Source: Halieaceae bacterium (GTDB lineage Bacteria > Pseudomonadota > Gammaproteobacteria > Pseudomonadales > Halieaceae). From it: 15,650 bases of DNA. The stretch is from assembly GCA_902518075.1 (NCBI GenBank), contig CABYEX010000031.1:1-15650 (forward strand), read 5' to 3'. A program made the position numbers and the translations under genes. This document shows positions 6,501-12,702 of the stretch, piece by piece. The notes below the pieces were generated by a model. It saw only the letters and a program-made list of their open reading frames with translations. It was not told where the DNA came from and made no database searches. The first letter of the stretch is position 1, and each line of letters opens with the position of its first letter.

Positions 6501-6915
6501 AGTGGCAGGTTGCACAAGAGGAAGCTCACAAGTTTAGGGTCTCAGGCGTAAATAATCTGCAGATTTTTTCTGGTGAATGAAGCGGCGGCGCTGAGGGTGT
6601 TATAGAGACCAAAGTTCAGCAAAACTGCTGGTAAGCCATTATCAATAACTTGGCTGCCAACAAAGATTACCGACTTCTCTCAAACCCAGTTTTTAAGTGA
6701 CTCAGCAGAACCATCTGTATCAGCGACAGGCGTTCACGGCTCCCCTCCAGAGGCACAGGAACAGGGTTCATATGTCCCATCGATGATTTACACGGAACTG
6801 ATACCCAAATGTGCCGGCCACTGGAGCGGTTGAAGAACGATACTTTGTGAGTAGACTAACCTGCTCCCAGTAACAACGCTGGGTGACTTCATCGATCTTT
6901 TTGGGGGAAATAAAA
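6469..6915. other. Divergent gap between TPR gene and secreted-protein gene
   Basis: This 447-bp gap contains half of the 20-bp duplication (6481-6500), the second coding relic (6680-6733) and a small hairpin CCCAG-8 nt-CTGGG (6866-6883) about 20 bp before the Shine-Dalgarno of the plus-strand gene. I see no other gene. Promoters for both divergent genes must lie here, but no convincing -35/-10 pair stands out. Confidence 0.5.
6680..6733 (-). pseudogene. C-terminal coding relic, copy 2
   Basis: Eighteen codons, TPVADTDGSAESLKNWV plus TGA (6680-6682), parallel the relic ending at 3713. The shared DNA spans about 53 bp with roughly 85% identity and the same orientation, so the pair brackets the TPR-methyltransferase gene as direct repeats. 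A stop codon lies immediately upstream in frame, so this copy is shorter. The parent protein is not recognised. Confidence 0.5.
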
Positions 6916-7602
6916 GTGAAGATTTTTGGGAAATCATTAGCAGTTTTAGTCTCCGTTTTCTGCCTAACGGCTCGGGCGGAGCCAGTGATGACATTGATTA
7001 CGGTAAATACTGCAGATCCAGCGGGCTACGCCGCATGGGCGAGAAGTAACGCTGAAGACATATCCAAGGCAAACGGTGCTGTCGCAATGGGGCTATGCTC
7101 ACCGACTACAGGTGCGGAGCAGATGGGTGATCACTACCTCTGGTCTTTCTTTCCATCTCAGCAAGCGGTCTGGAGTAGTGATCCCATGAACCCCACCGTT
7201 CAGAAAGCCGTTGCAAGTATGAATGTCGAGCGGACAGTTAGGACTTGGGATAATTGGCGGATTGTTCGGGCGGCTGAAACCTCCGAAAAAGGTTACTACT
7301 ACAATCTCTACGTGAGGACAGATAATCCGTCCGCCTATGTCGCTGCACTAGACGAGCTTCATGCGGGAATGCGTGAACGGGGATTCGATGTATCCATGCA
7401 AGTGTTTATGGGAGATACCGGGGCGACTGCTGGGATGATCATGACGTCTTTTGGGTCGGCTGATGCCGCCGAGGTTGGCCGCATGCTAGACGCCCGCACA
7501 GAAGATTGGGTGGCTAACATTGTCTCCAAATTAGACGGCAAGCGTGAGATGGTTCACGGCTTTTCCATCATTTGCGAAACCTATTATGCAGCGGAGAGCT
7601 AA
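6916..7602 (+). CDS. Secreted two-domain protein of unknown function
   Basis: This 228-residue protein has a clear signal peptide, MKIFGKSLAVLVSVFCLTAR, with cleavage likely after ARA. The GTG start at 6916 is chosen because GGGGGAA (6903-6909) lies 6 nt upstream; an earlier GTG at 6883 would spoil the signal peptide. The mature part looks like two halves of one fold: VMTLITVNTADPAGYAAWA...CSPTTGAEQMGD...RTWDNWRIV, then YYNLYVRTDNPSAYVAALD...FMGDTGATAGM...MVHGFSIICE. Each half has a starting strand, a (D/N)P-x-x-Y helix, a G-T-G-A turn and a closing strand, suggesting a fused dimeric alpha-beta-barrel (ABM-like) pair. This is inference from pattern; no family name or substrate can be given. 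It likely acts in the periplasm. Confidence 0.75.
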   Translation: MKIFGKSLAVLVSVFCLTARAEPVMTLITVNTADPAGYAAWARSNAEDISKANGAVAMGLCSPTTGAEQMGDHYLWSFFPSQQAVWSSDPMNPTVQKAVASMNVERTVRTWDNWRIVRAAETSEKGYYYNLYVRTDNPSAYVAALDELHAGMRERGFDVSMQVFMGDTGATAGMIMTSFGSADAAEVGRMLDARTEDWVANIVSKLDGKREMVHGFSIICETYYAAES

Positions 7603-7652
7603 GCTCTTACTGTAAAAATGCGGTCTCGCCATAGACTAACTATGGGCTACTA

Positions 7653-7692
7653 GGGGTTTTGAGGTTTGCCCATCGTGCTGCCTCGAAACCCC
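7653..7692 (+). terminator. Possible terminator hairpin after the secreted-protein gene
   Basis: GGGGTTTTGAGG (7653-7664) pairs with CCTCGAAACCCC (7681-7692) through 12 positions with one G-U, around a 16-nt loop. It is 50 bp after the stop at 7602. No T-run follows, so it may be a weak or Rho-assisted terminator for the convergent genes, or simply a structured element. Confidence 0.4.
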
Positions 7693-7793
7693 CTCAACTC
7701 AGACCCGCGTGACCCGCTTCAATGGCAATGATCAGTCAAGCGAATGCCTTGCCCGAGACAGTCATGATGTTGTTGAGAGATTGATCCTTCATA

Positions 7794-7849
7794 CCACCCC
7801 CTAATGTATCTGGGCGGTAACCATCACAATCACAACGGCGTAGTGGCCC
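7794..7849 (+). repeat. Dispersed intergenic repeat, copy C
   Basis: CCACCCCCTAATGTATCTGG followed by GCGGTAACCATCACAATCAC and AACGGCG. The first 45 bases agree almost exactly with copy B and, more loosely, copy D. The 3' part (TAGTGGCCC) has diverged, losing the second arm of the hairpin. It ends about 25 bp before the stop of the minus-strand gene. Confidence 0.8.
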
Positions 7850-7873
7850 GGATGGCAATCAACTCAGCTTGCC

Positions 7874-8977
7874 TCAGTTAACTTCCCTTGCATTTAACTG
7901 ATTAACAATCTCTGTGCTCGCTAGTTTCGCGGCGGCAACGATCGCATTGGTCTGCGCGACAGACTCACTAGGGCCCCATCCTTTTTCTTGAGTGGGAGCG
8001 ACCGAGGCCACAGTCTCGTAGAACAATCCATCATCTTGGTACACCTGCGCTTTGACAGATACGTAAACACTTTTCTGCCCACTTACAGGGTTCTCATCCG
8101 CACCGAGAACATCCACGGTAGCAATTACCAGCAGAGGAATGTTACCGGCAATCGCACCAAATGCTGCATTTTTGGTTTTGTCATTCAGGTCGTTTCCGAC
8201 TCCAAATTCCGCGCGCATTGCGTCTAGGTCAAACCCCGGAAATCTTCCAGCAACCTGGGAGGCTTCTACCGTACGATAACCAAAAGATGTAAATGTCTCG
8301 TTCACTGCAGCATCAAGGCCATCAGCTTGAAACACATCCCATGCAATCTGGTCTTGTATCTTTGTGGAGCTCCCTGTTTGCATTTGTGCGGTTCGGATTG
8401 AGGTATAACCTCGCGCAGTCATCGTCTCACCTGAGGCATCCGCTGATTGCTCCGTCTCAGAGAACTCCTCTGTTTCGTTGATTCGCACTACCTTTGCATC
8501 GAAAGTTTTTACCCTAGACCGCCTTCTGGCAACGAATACCGCAGTCATCCGAGATCGAGGCCCGGTGGACTGAGCCTTTTTACTGGCCATCAGTCGTGCC
8601 AGTGCGGACTCGTTCACCTCTGATCTCACGGCTAAAATAAAAGTTTTCGAATTACAGACCGACCTTATATCGCTGTTAATCAGGTAATTATCGATGTCCT
8701 GCATAATTTCCTGCTCTGATGACTTAAAAAGCTCAGCGAAAGAAGTGCTCTTCTGGGCAGTCCAAGATCGAATAGCATTTCGCTTTGCGTCAACAAGCAC
8801 TGAACCGTAATCGTCAATCTTCTGAGGCCGATTATCCTTACAGTTTTTCTTCATTTCGATTGAGGAAGATCCCTGCGCATAGGACCGAGCCCAAGTGGAT
8901 ATTGAAAGCCCGCCCGCAAAGGTCACAGTCATCAACAACGTAATTGTCAGGAGCGGCCGGACAGTTTTAAACCGCAC
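7874..8977 (-). CDS. Secreted LPP20/FlgT-like protein of unknown function
   Basis: This 367-residue protein starts at GTG 8977, with GAGAGG 5-6 nt upstream, and has an N-terminal signal segment (RPLLTITLLMTVTFAGGLS) probably cleaved near residues 30-35. After it, an Ala-rich helix (VLVDAKRNAIRSW), a tail with FILAVRSEVNESALARLM, and a C-terminal stretch GPSESVAQTNAIVAAAKLAS with ending EIVNQLNA resemble the LPP20/FlgT-type fold, in which helices rich in A-xx-NA precede strands. The centre contains VYVSVKAQVYQDDGLFYETV, beta-rich. FlgT, LpoB and CsgG relatives act in the periplasm or outer membrane; no lipobox is evident. The gene diverges from a second protein with a similar N-terminal pattern across 206 bp. 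Function is unknown; the fold call is tentative. Confidence 0.65.
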   Translation of the reverse strand: MRFKTVRPLLTITLLMTVTFAGGLSISTWARSYAQGSSSIEMKKNCKDNRPQKIDDYGSVLVDAKRNAIRSWTAQKSTSFAELFKSSEQEIMQDIDNYLINSDIRSVCNSKTFILAVRSEVNESALARLMASKKAQSTGPRSRMTAVFVARRRSRVKTFDAKVVRINETEEFSETEQSADASGETMTARGYTSIRTAQMQTGSSTKIQDQIAWDVFQADGLDAAVNETFTSFGYRTVEASQVAGRFPGFDLDAMRAEFGVGNDLNDKTKNAAFGAIAGNIPLLVIATVDVLGADENPVSGQKSVYVSVKAQVYQDDGLFYETVASVAPTQEKGWGPSESVAQTNAIVAAAKLASTEIVNQLNAREVN

Positions 8978-9183
8978 TAGTTACCTCTCTTTTTTGTCGA
9001 AAAAAGGCTTTTCCAACGCCGTGGAATGGTTTTTCTGAATCTTTCTCAAGCATATTTTTTATAAGCTTATGAGTATGGATACTACTCTTGGGCTTCGAAG
9101 GTGCTATTAAAAGCCATGCTGCGAGAATCATTTTGTCTCCGCGCGTCCCTAAAATAATTGACTAATGTCAGGCAGGCTGAGTC
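8978..9183. promoter_or_regulatory. Shared divergent promoter region with two dyads
   Basis: Between the two divergent secreted-protein genes lie the perfect palindrome ATAAGCTTAT (9061-9070) and, one base further, AGTAT-GG-ATACT (9072-9083), plus a CTTTTTT-GTCG-AAAAAAG hairpin (8989-9006) beside the minus-strand ribosome-binding site. The adjacent dyads near the middle are candidate operator sites for joint control. I could not assign reliable -35/-10 boxes. Confidence 0.35.
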
Positions 9184-10764
9184 ATGAAACCAATACGTAT
9201 TAGCCAGATTTACAAGTATTTGACGATATTTCTCGCGATGGCGCTAATTAACAATGTCCACGGGCAGATTAGCCTCTTCTACCCCGATTGGTACGAGAAT
9301 CCAACTTTTGTAGTCCAGAACAATTATTCCGCATCATCTTGCGTGGCCGTCCAGAATAATAATCTTCAGAGCGCTAGGGACGAGGCCTTAAAGGATACGC
9401 GAGAAGAAATAACCAATTATCTGAATGGTCTGCCCAGTGATGAGGATGGAGCGCCAAGTATCGCTGCTAGGGGCGTATATTTGTCTAATTCGCAGCGTGT
9501 CCTGGATCAGGATTTAGGGGAGGAGTTCTTTTGCGTTCTAGGCTCTTTGCCGTATAACCGCATTGAGGAAGCGATGAAAACGGGTTTGACTCAGTCAGAA
9601 CTTGAGCAAGCGCTCAAGGATCTGGCACCTGCGCTTAACCTGGCCGCTAAAGGCATCATAACGTCCCCTACAGAACCGCTCGAATTTTATACCAATGCGC
9701 TGGCATACGCAGAGATCAATGAGACTAACGCTGCATACAACAGCTTTACGCAGCTGATTACAGATCACCCGAGGTATTGGGATGTTCACGAATCTTTCAT
9801 TCAATTTGCCCGAGAATTCGGTTTAGAAGCGGCGGCGAAAAAGTTTTATTCCGATAATCTCTCCGCTAATCCTCAGGATTCATTGGTTCGACTCGCATAC
9901 CAATTATTAGTGAACGAAAATTCTGATGACTTTACCAAGGCCACACAACTCATACTGATGGAGCAACCAGAATGTCTGACCTGCCAAGCTATGCTGGCAG
10001 CCCAGTTTACTTGGGCGTACGGTCATAAAACCCTTTTGACTCGCACTCAAAAGGCAGTGCAGCTGGGAGCTTATGAAGAAATAGATAAGCTGGGTGGAGT
10101 AGGCGCGCTAGTGGAAATGTTTCTGAAACCAGAGAATTTCCGAAAGCTGCAGCAGGTACTTAAAGATGACCTAGCCCAACTCGCTCAGAATTCTGCGATT
10201 GCAGCAACGTACGGCACGGATTCAGTGGTGATCAGCACCGAAGAGTGGGACATGTATAACAGCGCGGTATGGCAACAGCAAAGGCAACAGCCTCATTTCC
10301 AAGCGCATCTTCCCCCGTTTTTCAAGATGTTGGTTAGAAATCTCGAGGAAGCGTTAGAAATTCGATGGCGTCTTGTTGGTCATTCAGATTATGTGTCGAC
10401 TGGGCCAGCATCTTCGACGCCAGCAAGGGAGTACGAAGCTAAAATCGCGGCCGCAGATCAAGCCGCTATTGCATCTCTAGTTGCGCGAGGATTGTCGCGA
10501 GAGCAAGCTCAGTCTAGACATGATCAACAAAAAGCCGTTGCCGCTCAATACCAAGCAGATGTGGCGCAATCTTATGAAATGTCTTACGAAATGATGGACA
10601 AGGCCATTAATTACATTACTAACGAACCATATGTTAGGCCCAGCACCTATCTACTTGCGCCAAAGAACCTAGAGCCGGGCGAGTACACGGTAGAACTAAT
10701 CTACACAGATCTCAGAGGCGTTGAAGTTGGGCCCACATCATTTAACGTAACCAAGTCCTGGTAA
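9184..10764 (+). CDS. Secreted LPP20-like / TPR protein of unknown function
   Basis: This 526-residue protein has a signal peptide (KYLTIFLAMALINNVHG, cleavage near residue 27). The mature start, FYPDWYENP (32-40), followed by an aspartate/glutamate-rich A-R-D-E-A-L-K-D-T-R-E-E-I helix (64-76), matches the LPP20-type beginning (PDWxxxP ... AxxxAxxEI). Residues about 170-245 form TPR-like helical pairs (FYTNALAYAEINETNAAYN, FAREFGLEAAAKKFYSDNLS). The C-terminus (about 488-526) is beta-rich and Ig-like: LEPGEYTVELIYTDLRGVEV. It likely acts outside the cytoplasm as a scaffold. It diverges from the LPP20/FlgT-like gene at 8977, suggesting a functional pair. ATG 9184 has AGG about 9 nt upstream. 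The exact role is unknown. Confidence 0.65.
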   Translation: MKPIRISQIYKYLTIFLAMALINNVHGQISLFYPDWYENPTFVVQNNYSASSCVAVQNNNLQSARDEALKDTREEITNYLNGLPSDEDGAPSIAARGVYLSNSQRVLDQDLGEEFFCVLGSLPYNRIEEAMKTGLTQSELEQALKDLAPALNLAAKGIITSPTEPLEFYTNALAYAEINETNAAYNSFTQLITDHPRYWDVHESFIQFAREFGLEAAAKKFYSDNLSANPQDSLVRLAYQLLVNENSDDFTKATQLILMEQPECLTCQAMLAAQFTWAYGHKTLLTRTQKAVQLGAYEEIDKLGGVGALVEMFLKPENFRKLQQVLKDDLAQLAQNSAIAATYGTDSVVISTEEWDMYNSAVWQQQRQQPHFQAHLPPFFKMLVRNLEEALEIRWRLVGHSDYVSTGPASSTPAREYEAKIAAADQAAIASLVARGLSREQAQSRHDQQKAVAAQYQADVAQSYEMSYEMMDKAINYITNEPYVRPSTYLLAPKNLEPGEYTVELIYTDLRGVEVGPTSFNVTKSW

Positions 10765-10870
10765 CTAATGATCCTGAAGCAGGTCATGCTTGAGTGGATC
10801 AAGAAAGATATAGTGTGCTTACCTGTTCACGATGCAGTGGCAGTTCAGCAGAAACATCTGAGGCTCTGCG

Positions 10871-10928
10871 CCACCCCCTAATATATCTGCGCGGCAACCA
10901 TCACAATCACAACGACGGTTAGCCCCCC
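10871..10928 (+). repeat. Dispersed intergenic repeat, copy D
   Basis: CCACCCCCTAATATATCTGC, then GCGGCAACCATCACAATCAC and AACGACGGTTAGCCC, matches copies B and C with a few substitutions. It leads straight into a run of nine C followed by seven G. It is the last repeat copy before the island's right end. Confidence 0.75.
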
Positions 10929-11083
10929 CCCGGGGGGGTGTTTCTATTGAGGTGGTGGGGTAGGGCAGCATGCCGCGGATCGGTAAGTAAATGACGATGG
11001 ATTGAATCGACTGCGCAGGAGTGTGGGGCAAAGTGTTGACCACGACATCCCCAAAGCCAACGTTTAAGTGGGTTTTCGGAGGA

Positions 11084-11099
11084 CTCCCTCTCCGCCATC
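11084..11099 (+). repeat. attR-like copy of the tRNA-Ser 3' end
   Basis: CTCCCTCTCCGCCATC differs from the tRNA 3' end at 351-366 by one base and includes CTCCGCCA, the acceptor end plus CCA. The preceding TTCGG is also reminiscent of the T-loop. An intrinsic terminator starts 6 bp later. It is read as the right attachment site of the island. Confidence 0.6.
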
Positions 11100-11104
11100 T
11101 AAAC

Positions 11105-11127
11105 AAAAGCCCGCTCAGCGGGTTTTT
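11105..11127 (+). terminator. Intrinsic terminator, probably the original one of tRNA-Ser
   Basis: AAAAGCCCGC-TCA-GCGGGTTTTT: a 5-bp GC stem (11,110-11,114 with 11,118-11,122), flanked by A-run and T-run, so it may work in both directions. Directly following a tRNA 3'-end fragment, it most likely terminated the csrA-tRNA-Ser transcript before the island arrived. Confidence 0.8.
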
Positions 11128-11135
11128 CTGGACAG

Positions 11136-11163
11136 TTGCCCCGTGTTTTACAGCCCGTATAGG
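11136..11163 (+). promoter_or_regulatory. Possible sigma-70 promoter of the deacetylase-cytochrome operon
   Basis: TTGCCC (11,136-11,141) and TATAGG (11,158-11,163) are separated by 16 nt, each matching four of six consensus bases. The location, between the terminator and the gene start at 11,194, is appropriate. The leader would be about 25 nt. Confidence 0.3.
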
Positions 11164-11193
11164 CTTGTGCCCTTGCGAGGTCCTCGAGACGGA

Positions 11194-12114
11194 ATGATCG
11201 TGAGAATTTATAGCCATGCTAATTGCGTCAGCCATGAAACACCAGCTGGTCACCCAGAAAGTTCCGAACGCTTGGCCCTTCTTCTGGCGCATCTAGAGCA
11301 AACCGGTTTTACGCAAGATCATCCCGTGCTCGAGGCGCTGCCGGTTGCGGACGAATTGGTGCGTGAAGCCCATCACCCGAAACTACTACATCGGCTCAAG
11401 CAGTCAATCCCTGATAAGGGGCTGACATCATTGGACCTGGACACCTGGATGGGTCCGACGAGTATGGCGGCTGCACTCCAGGCGGCGGGTTCAGTATGGC
11501 AAGGGGTTCACGACGTGGTCGCAGGTGGTGAGACCCGGGTGTTCTGCGCGGTAAGGCCACCAGGTCACCACGCCGAGTTCGATTCACCTATGGGATTTTG
11601 CCTGCTGAATAGCGTCGCGATCGCTGCGATCAATGCGTTGAACTTGCCGAGCATTGATCGGGTGGCGATTTTGGATTTTGATGTCCACCACGGGAACGGC
11701 ACGGTCGATTTGTGTCAGAAGCACCCTGAGATTCTGGTGTGTTCCAGTTTCCAGCACCCTCATTACCCTGATCGCCTTCACAATGTGGTGGCGCCAAATA
11801 TTGTTAACACGCCGTTGGCCGCCGGTGCGTCGGGCGATGACTTCAGGCGAGCGATCTCCAGCTCCTGGTGGCATGCGGTGGAGGCGCACCGGCCCGATCT
11901 CATTCTGATTTCGGCAGGGTTTGACGCCCATCGCGAGGATCCATTAGCGGATATCAATCTGGATGAGGGCGATTTCGCCTGGGTGACCCAAGAGATCGCC
12001 GCATTGGCTGAGCAATTTTCGCAGGGCCGTATCGTGTCAACCCTGGAGGGGGGTTACGACCTTAAGGCGCTCGCTGATTCAACGCTAGCTCACCTGGAGG
12101 TGCTCGTTGCATGA
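11194..12114 (+). CDS. Class II HDAC-family deacetylase (acetylpolyamine amidohydrolase/AcuC-like)
   Basis: This 306-residue enzyme has the complete zinc-deacetylase motif set: an N-terminal HETPAGHPESSERL, the general-base pair RPPGHHAE (H125, H126), zinc ligands in LDFDVHHGNG (D163, H165), AGFDAHREDPL (D244) and the catalytic tyrosine in LEGGYD (Y288). Its length matches bacterial class II HDAC homologues that remove acetyl or acyl groups from lysines or polyamines; the natural substrate is not evident. ATG 11,194 begins the conserved part (MIVRIYSHAN); GTG 11,200 is an alternative, while upstream in-frame starts would run into the terminator. The stop overlaps the next gene's start (ATGA, 12,111-12,114). 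Confidence 0.93.
   Translation: MIVRIYSHANCVSHETPAGHPESSERLALLLAHLEQTGFTQDHPVLEALPVADELVREAHHPKLLHRLKQSIPDKGLTSLDLDTWMGPTSMAAALQAAGSVWQGVHDVVAGGETRVFCAVRPPGHHAEFDSPMGFCLLNSVAIAAINALNLPSIDRVAILDFDVHHGNGTVDLCQKHPEILVCSSFQHPHYPDRLHNVVAPNIVNTPLAAGASGDDFRRAISSSWWHAVEAHRPDLILISAGFDAHREDPLADINLDEGDFAWVTQEIAALAEQFSQGRIVSTLEGGYDLKALADSTLAHLEVLVA
12096..12101 (+). promoter_or_regulatory. Shine-Dalgarno for the cytochrome c gene inside the deacetylase end
   Basis: GGAGGT lies 9 nt before ATG 12,111, whose ATGA overlaps the deacetylase stop. It supports ATG 12,111 as the authentic start of the cytochrome gene even though its frame is later shifted. Confidence 0.65.
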
Positions 12115-12597
12115 ATCGCCGTTCGACAGAGCGAGGGCGTCTTACCGTCTTTCCGGTATTGATCGGTTCGATCCTCTTCGTAACTCACCGCAGGCACTTC
12201 GAATAACGAAGCGAGCTACAGCTTGACCCAGGCAGCCGCAGGTCGGGGGCTCTATGCTGAGCATTGCGCAATCTGTCACGGGATGAATCTGCTTGGCAAT
12301 GAGTCGGGGTCGGCGCTATCCGGCAGAGCGTTTCAAGGTCGTTGGGCCGCGCGCCCGGCAGTGCAGCTATTCGACCTCACGACTACTAGTATGCCGTCCA
12401 CTAATCCGGGCGGGTTAGTCGCGCGCGATTACGCGGCGATCTTGCCGTTCATGCTGTATGAAAATGGCTATGCCGCGAGTGCAACAGATTTGGAGCTGAA
12501 GTCTCAGGCAGCACCCAAATTAGTACTAGGATATCCAAGTGCGGGTCAGCAGCCACCGTTACCCCAGATCTCTGCGCTCTCCAATAGGATGACATAG
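12111..12597 (+). pseudogene. Frameshifted class I c-type cytochrome
   Basis: From ATG 12,111 the frame encodes a signal peptide (RGRLTVFPVLIGSILFVT) but soon ends at TAA near 12,204. The mature cytochrome continues one frame over from about 12,184: LTAGTSNNEASYSLTQAAAG, then GLYAEHCAICHGMNLLG with heme motif CAICH, and TTTSMPSTNPGGL as probable methionine-ligand region, ending ISALSNRMT at 12,597. Dropping one base in GTAACTCACC (about 12,178-12,187) would join the two into one secreted protein of about 160 residues. Such cytochromes carry electrons in the periplasm, often for dehydrogenases. The 4-bp overlap links it to the deacetylase. Either a real frameshift mutation or a one-base sequence error explains the break. 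Confidence 0.75.
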
Positions 12598-12702
12598 TGG
12601 TTGCATCACCGCGGCACGCCGCAAAGCAGTTCATAGTTGTGGCAACGGTAACGCCTGGTGAGGCCGGTCAGTTGGTCGCCCTGACGGTCAATCGATAGAC
12701 AC

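Larger units (their letters stand above)
7603..7873. other. Convergent gap with hairpins and repeat C
   Basis: This 271-bp region lies between two genes that face each other. It holds a short hairpin CCATAG-ACTAA-CTATGG (7629-7645), a larger hairpin (7653-7692) and dispersed repeat copy C. I see no gene here. Confidence 0.55.
365..11099. mobile_element. Putative decayed genomic island inserted at tRNA-Ser(GCU)
   Basis: Evidence for a mobile element: a 15/16 direct repeat of the tRNA 3' end at both boundaries; integrase N-terminus-like residues just inside the left end; a tRNA-type terminator immediately outside the right end; accessory gene content (orphan membrane, secreted and modifying proteins) with AT-richer composition than the DNA after 11,130; and dispersed repeats found only inside. 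No complete integrase, excisionase or other mobility gene remains, so the island is probably fixed. The right repeat is only 16 bp and could be coincidental, so boundaries are inferred. Confidence 0.6.
10765..11193. other. Island right-end gap
   Basis: This 429-bp gap contains repeat copy D, a C9-G7 homopolymer palindrome (10,923-10,938), the right attachment-like repeat (11,084-11,099), a strong intrinsic terminator (11,105-11,127) and a possible promoter for the deacetylase gene. No gene is visible. Composition changes from AT-rich to GC-rich across it. Confidence 0.6.

Noticed and set aside
2864..10928. Dispersed repeats as integron attC sites
   Set aside because: The layout is cassette-like and the repeat has an imperfect inverted pair, but there is no GTTRRRY/RYYYAAC core pair, genes lie on both strands within blocks, and no integron integrase is present.
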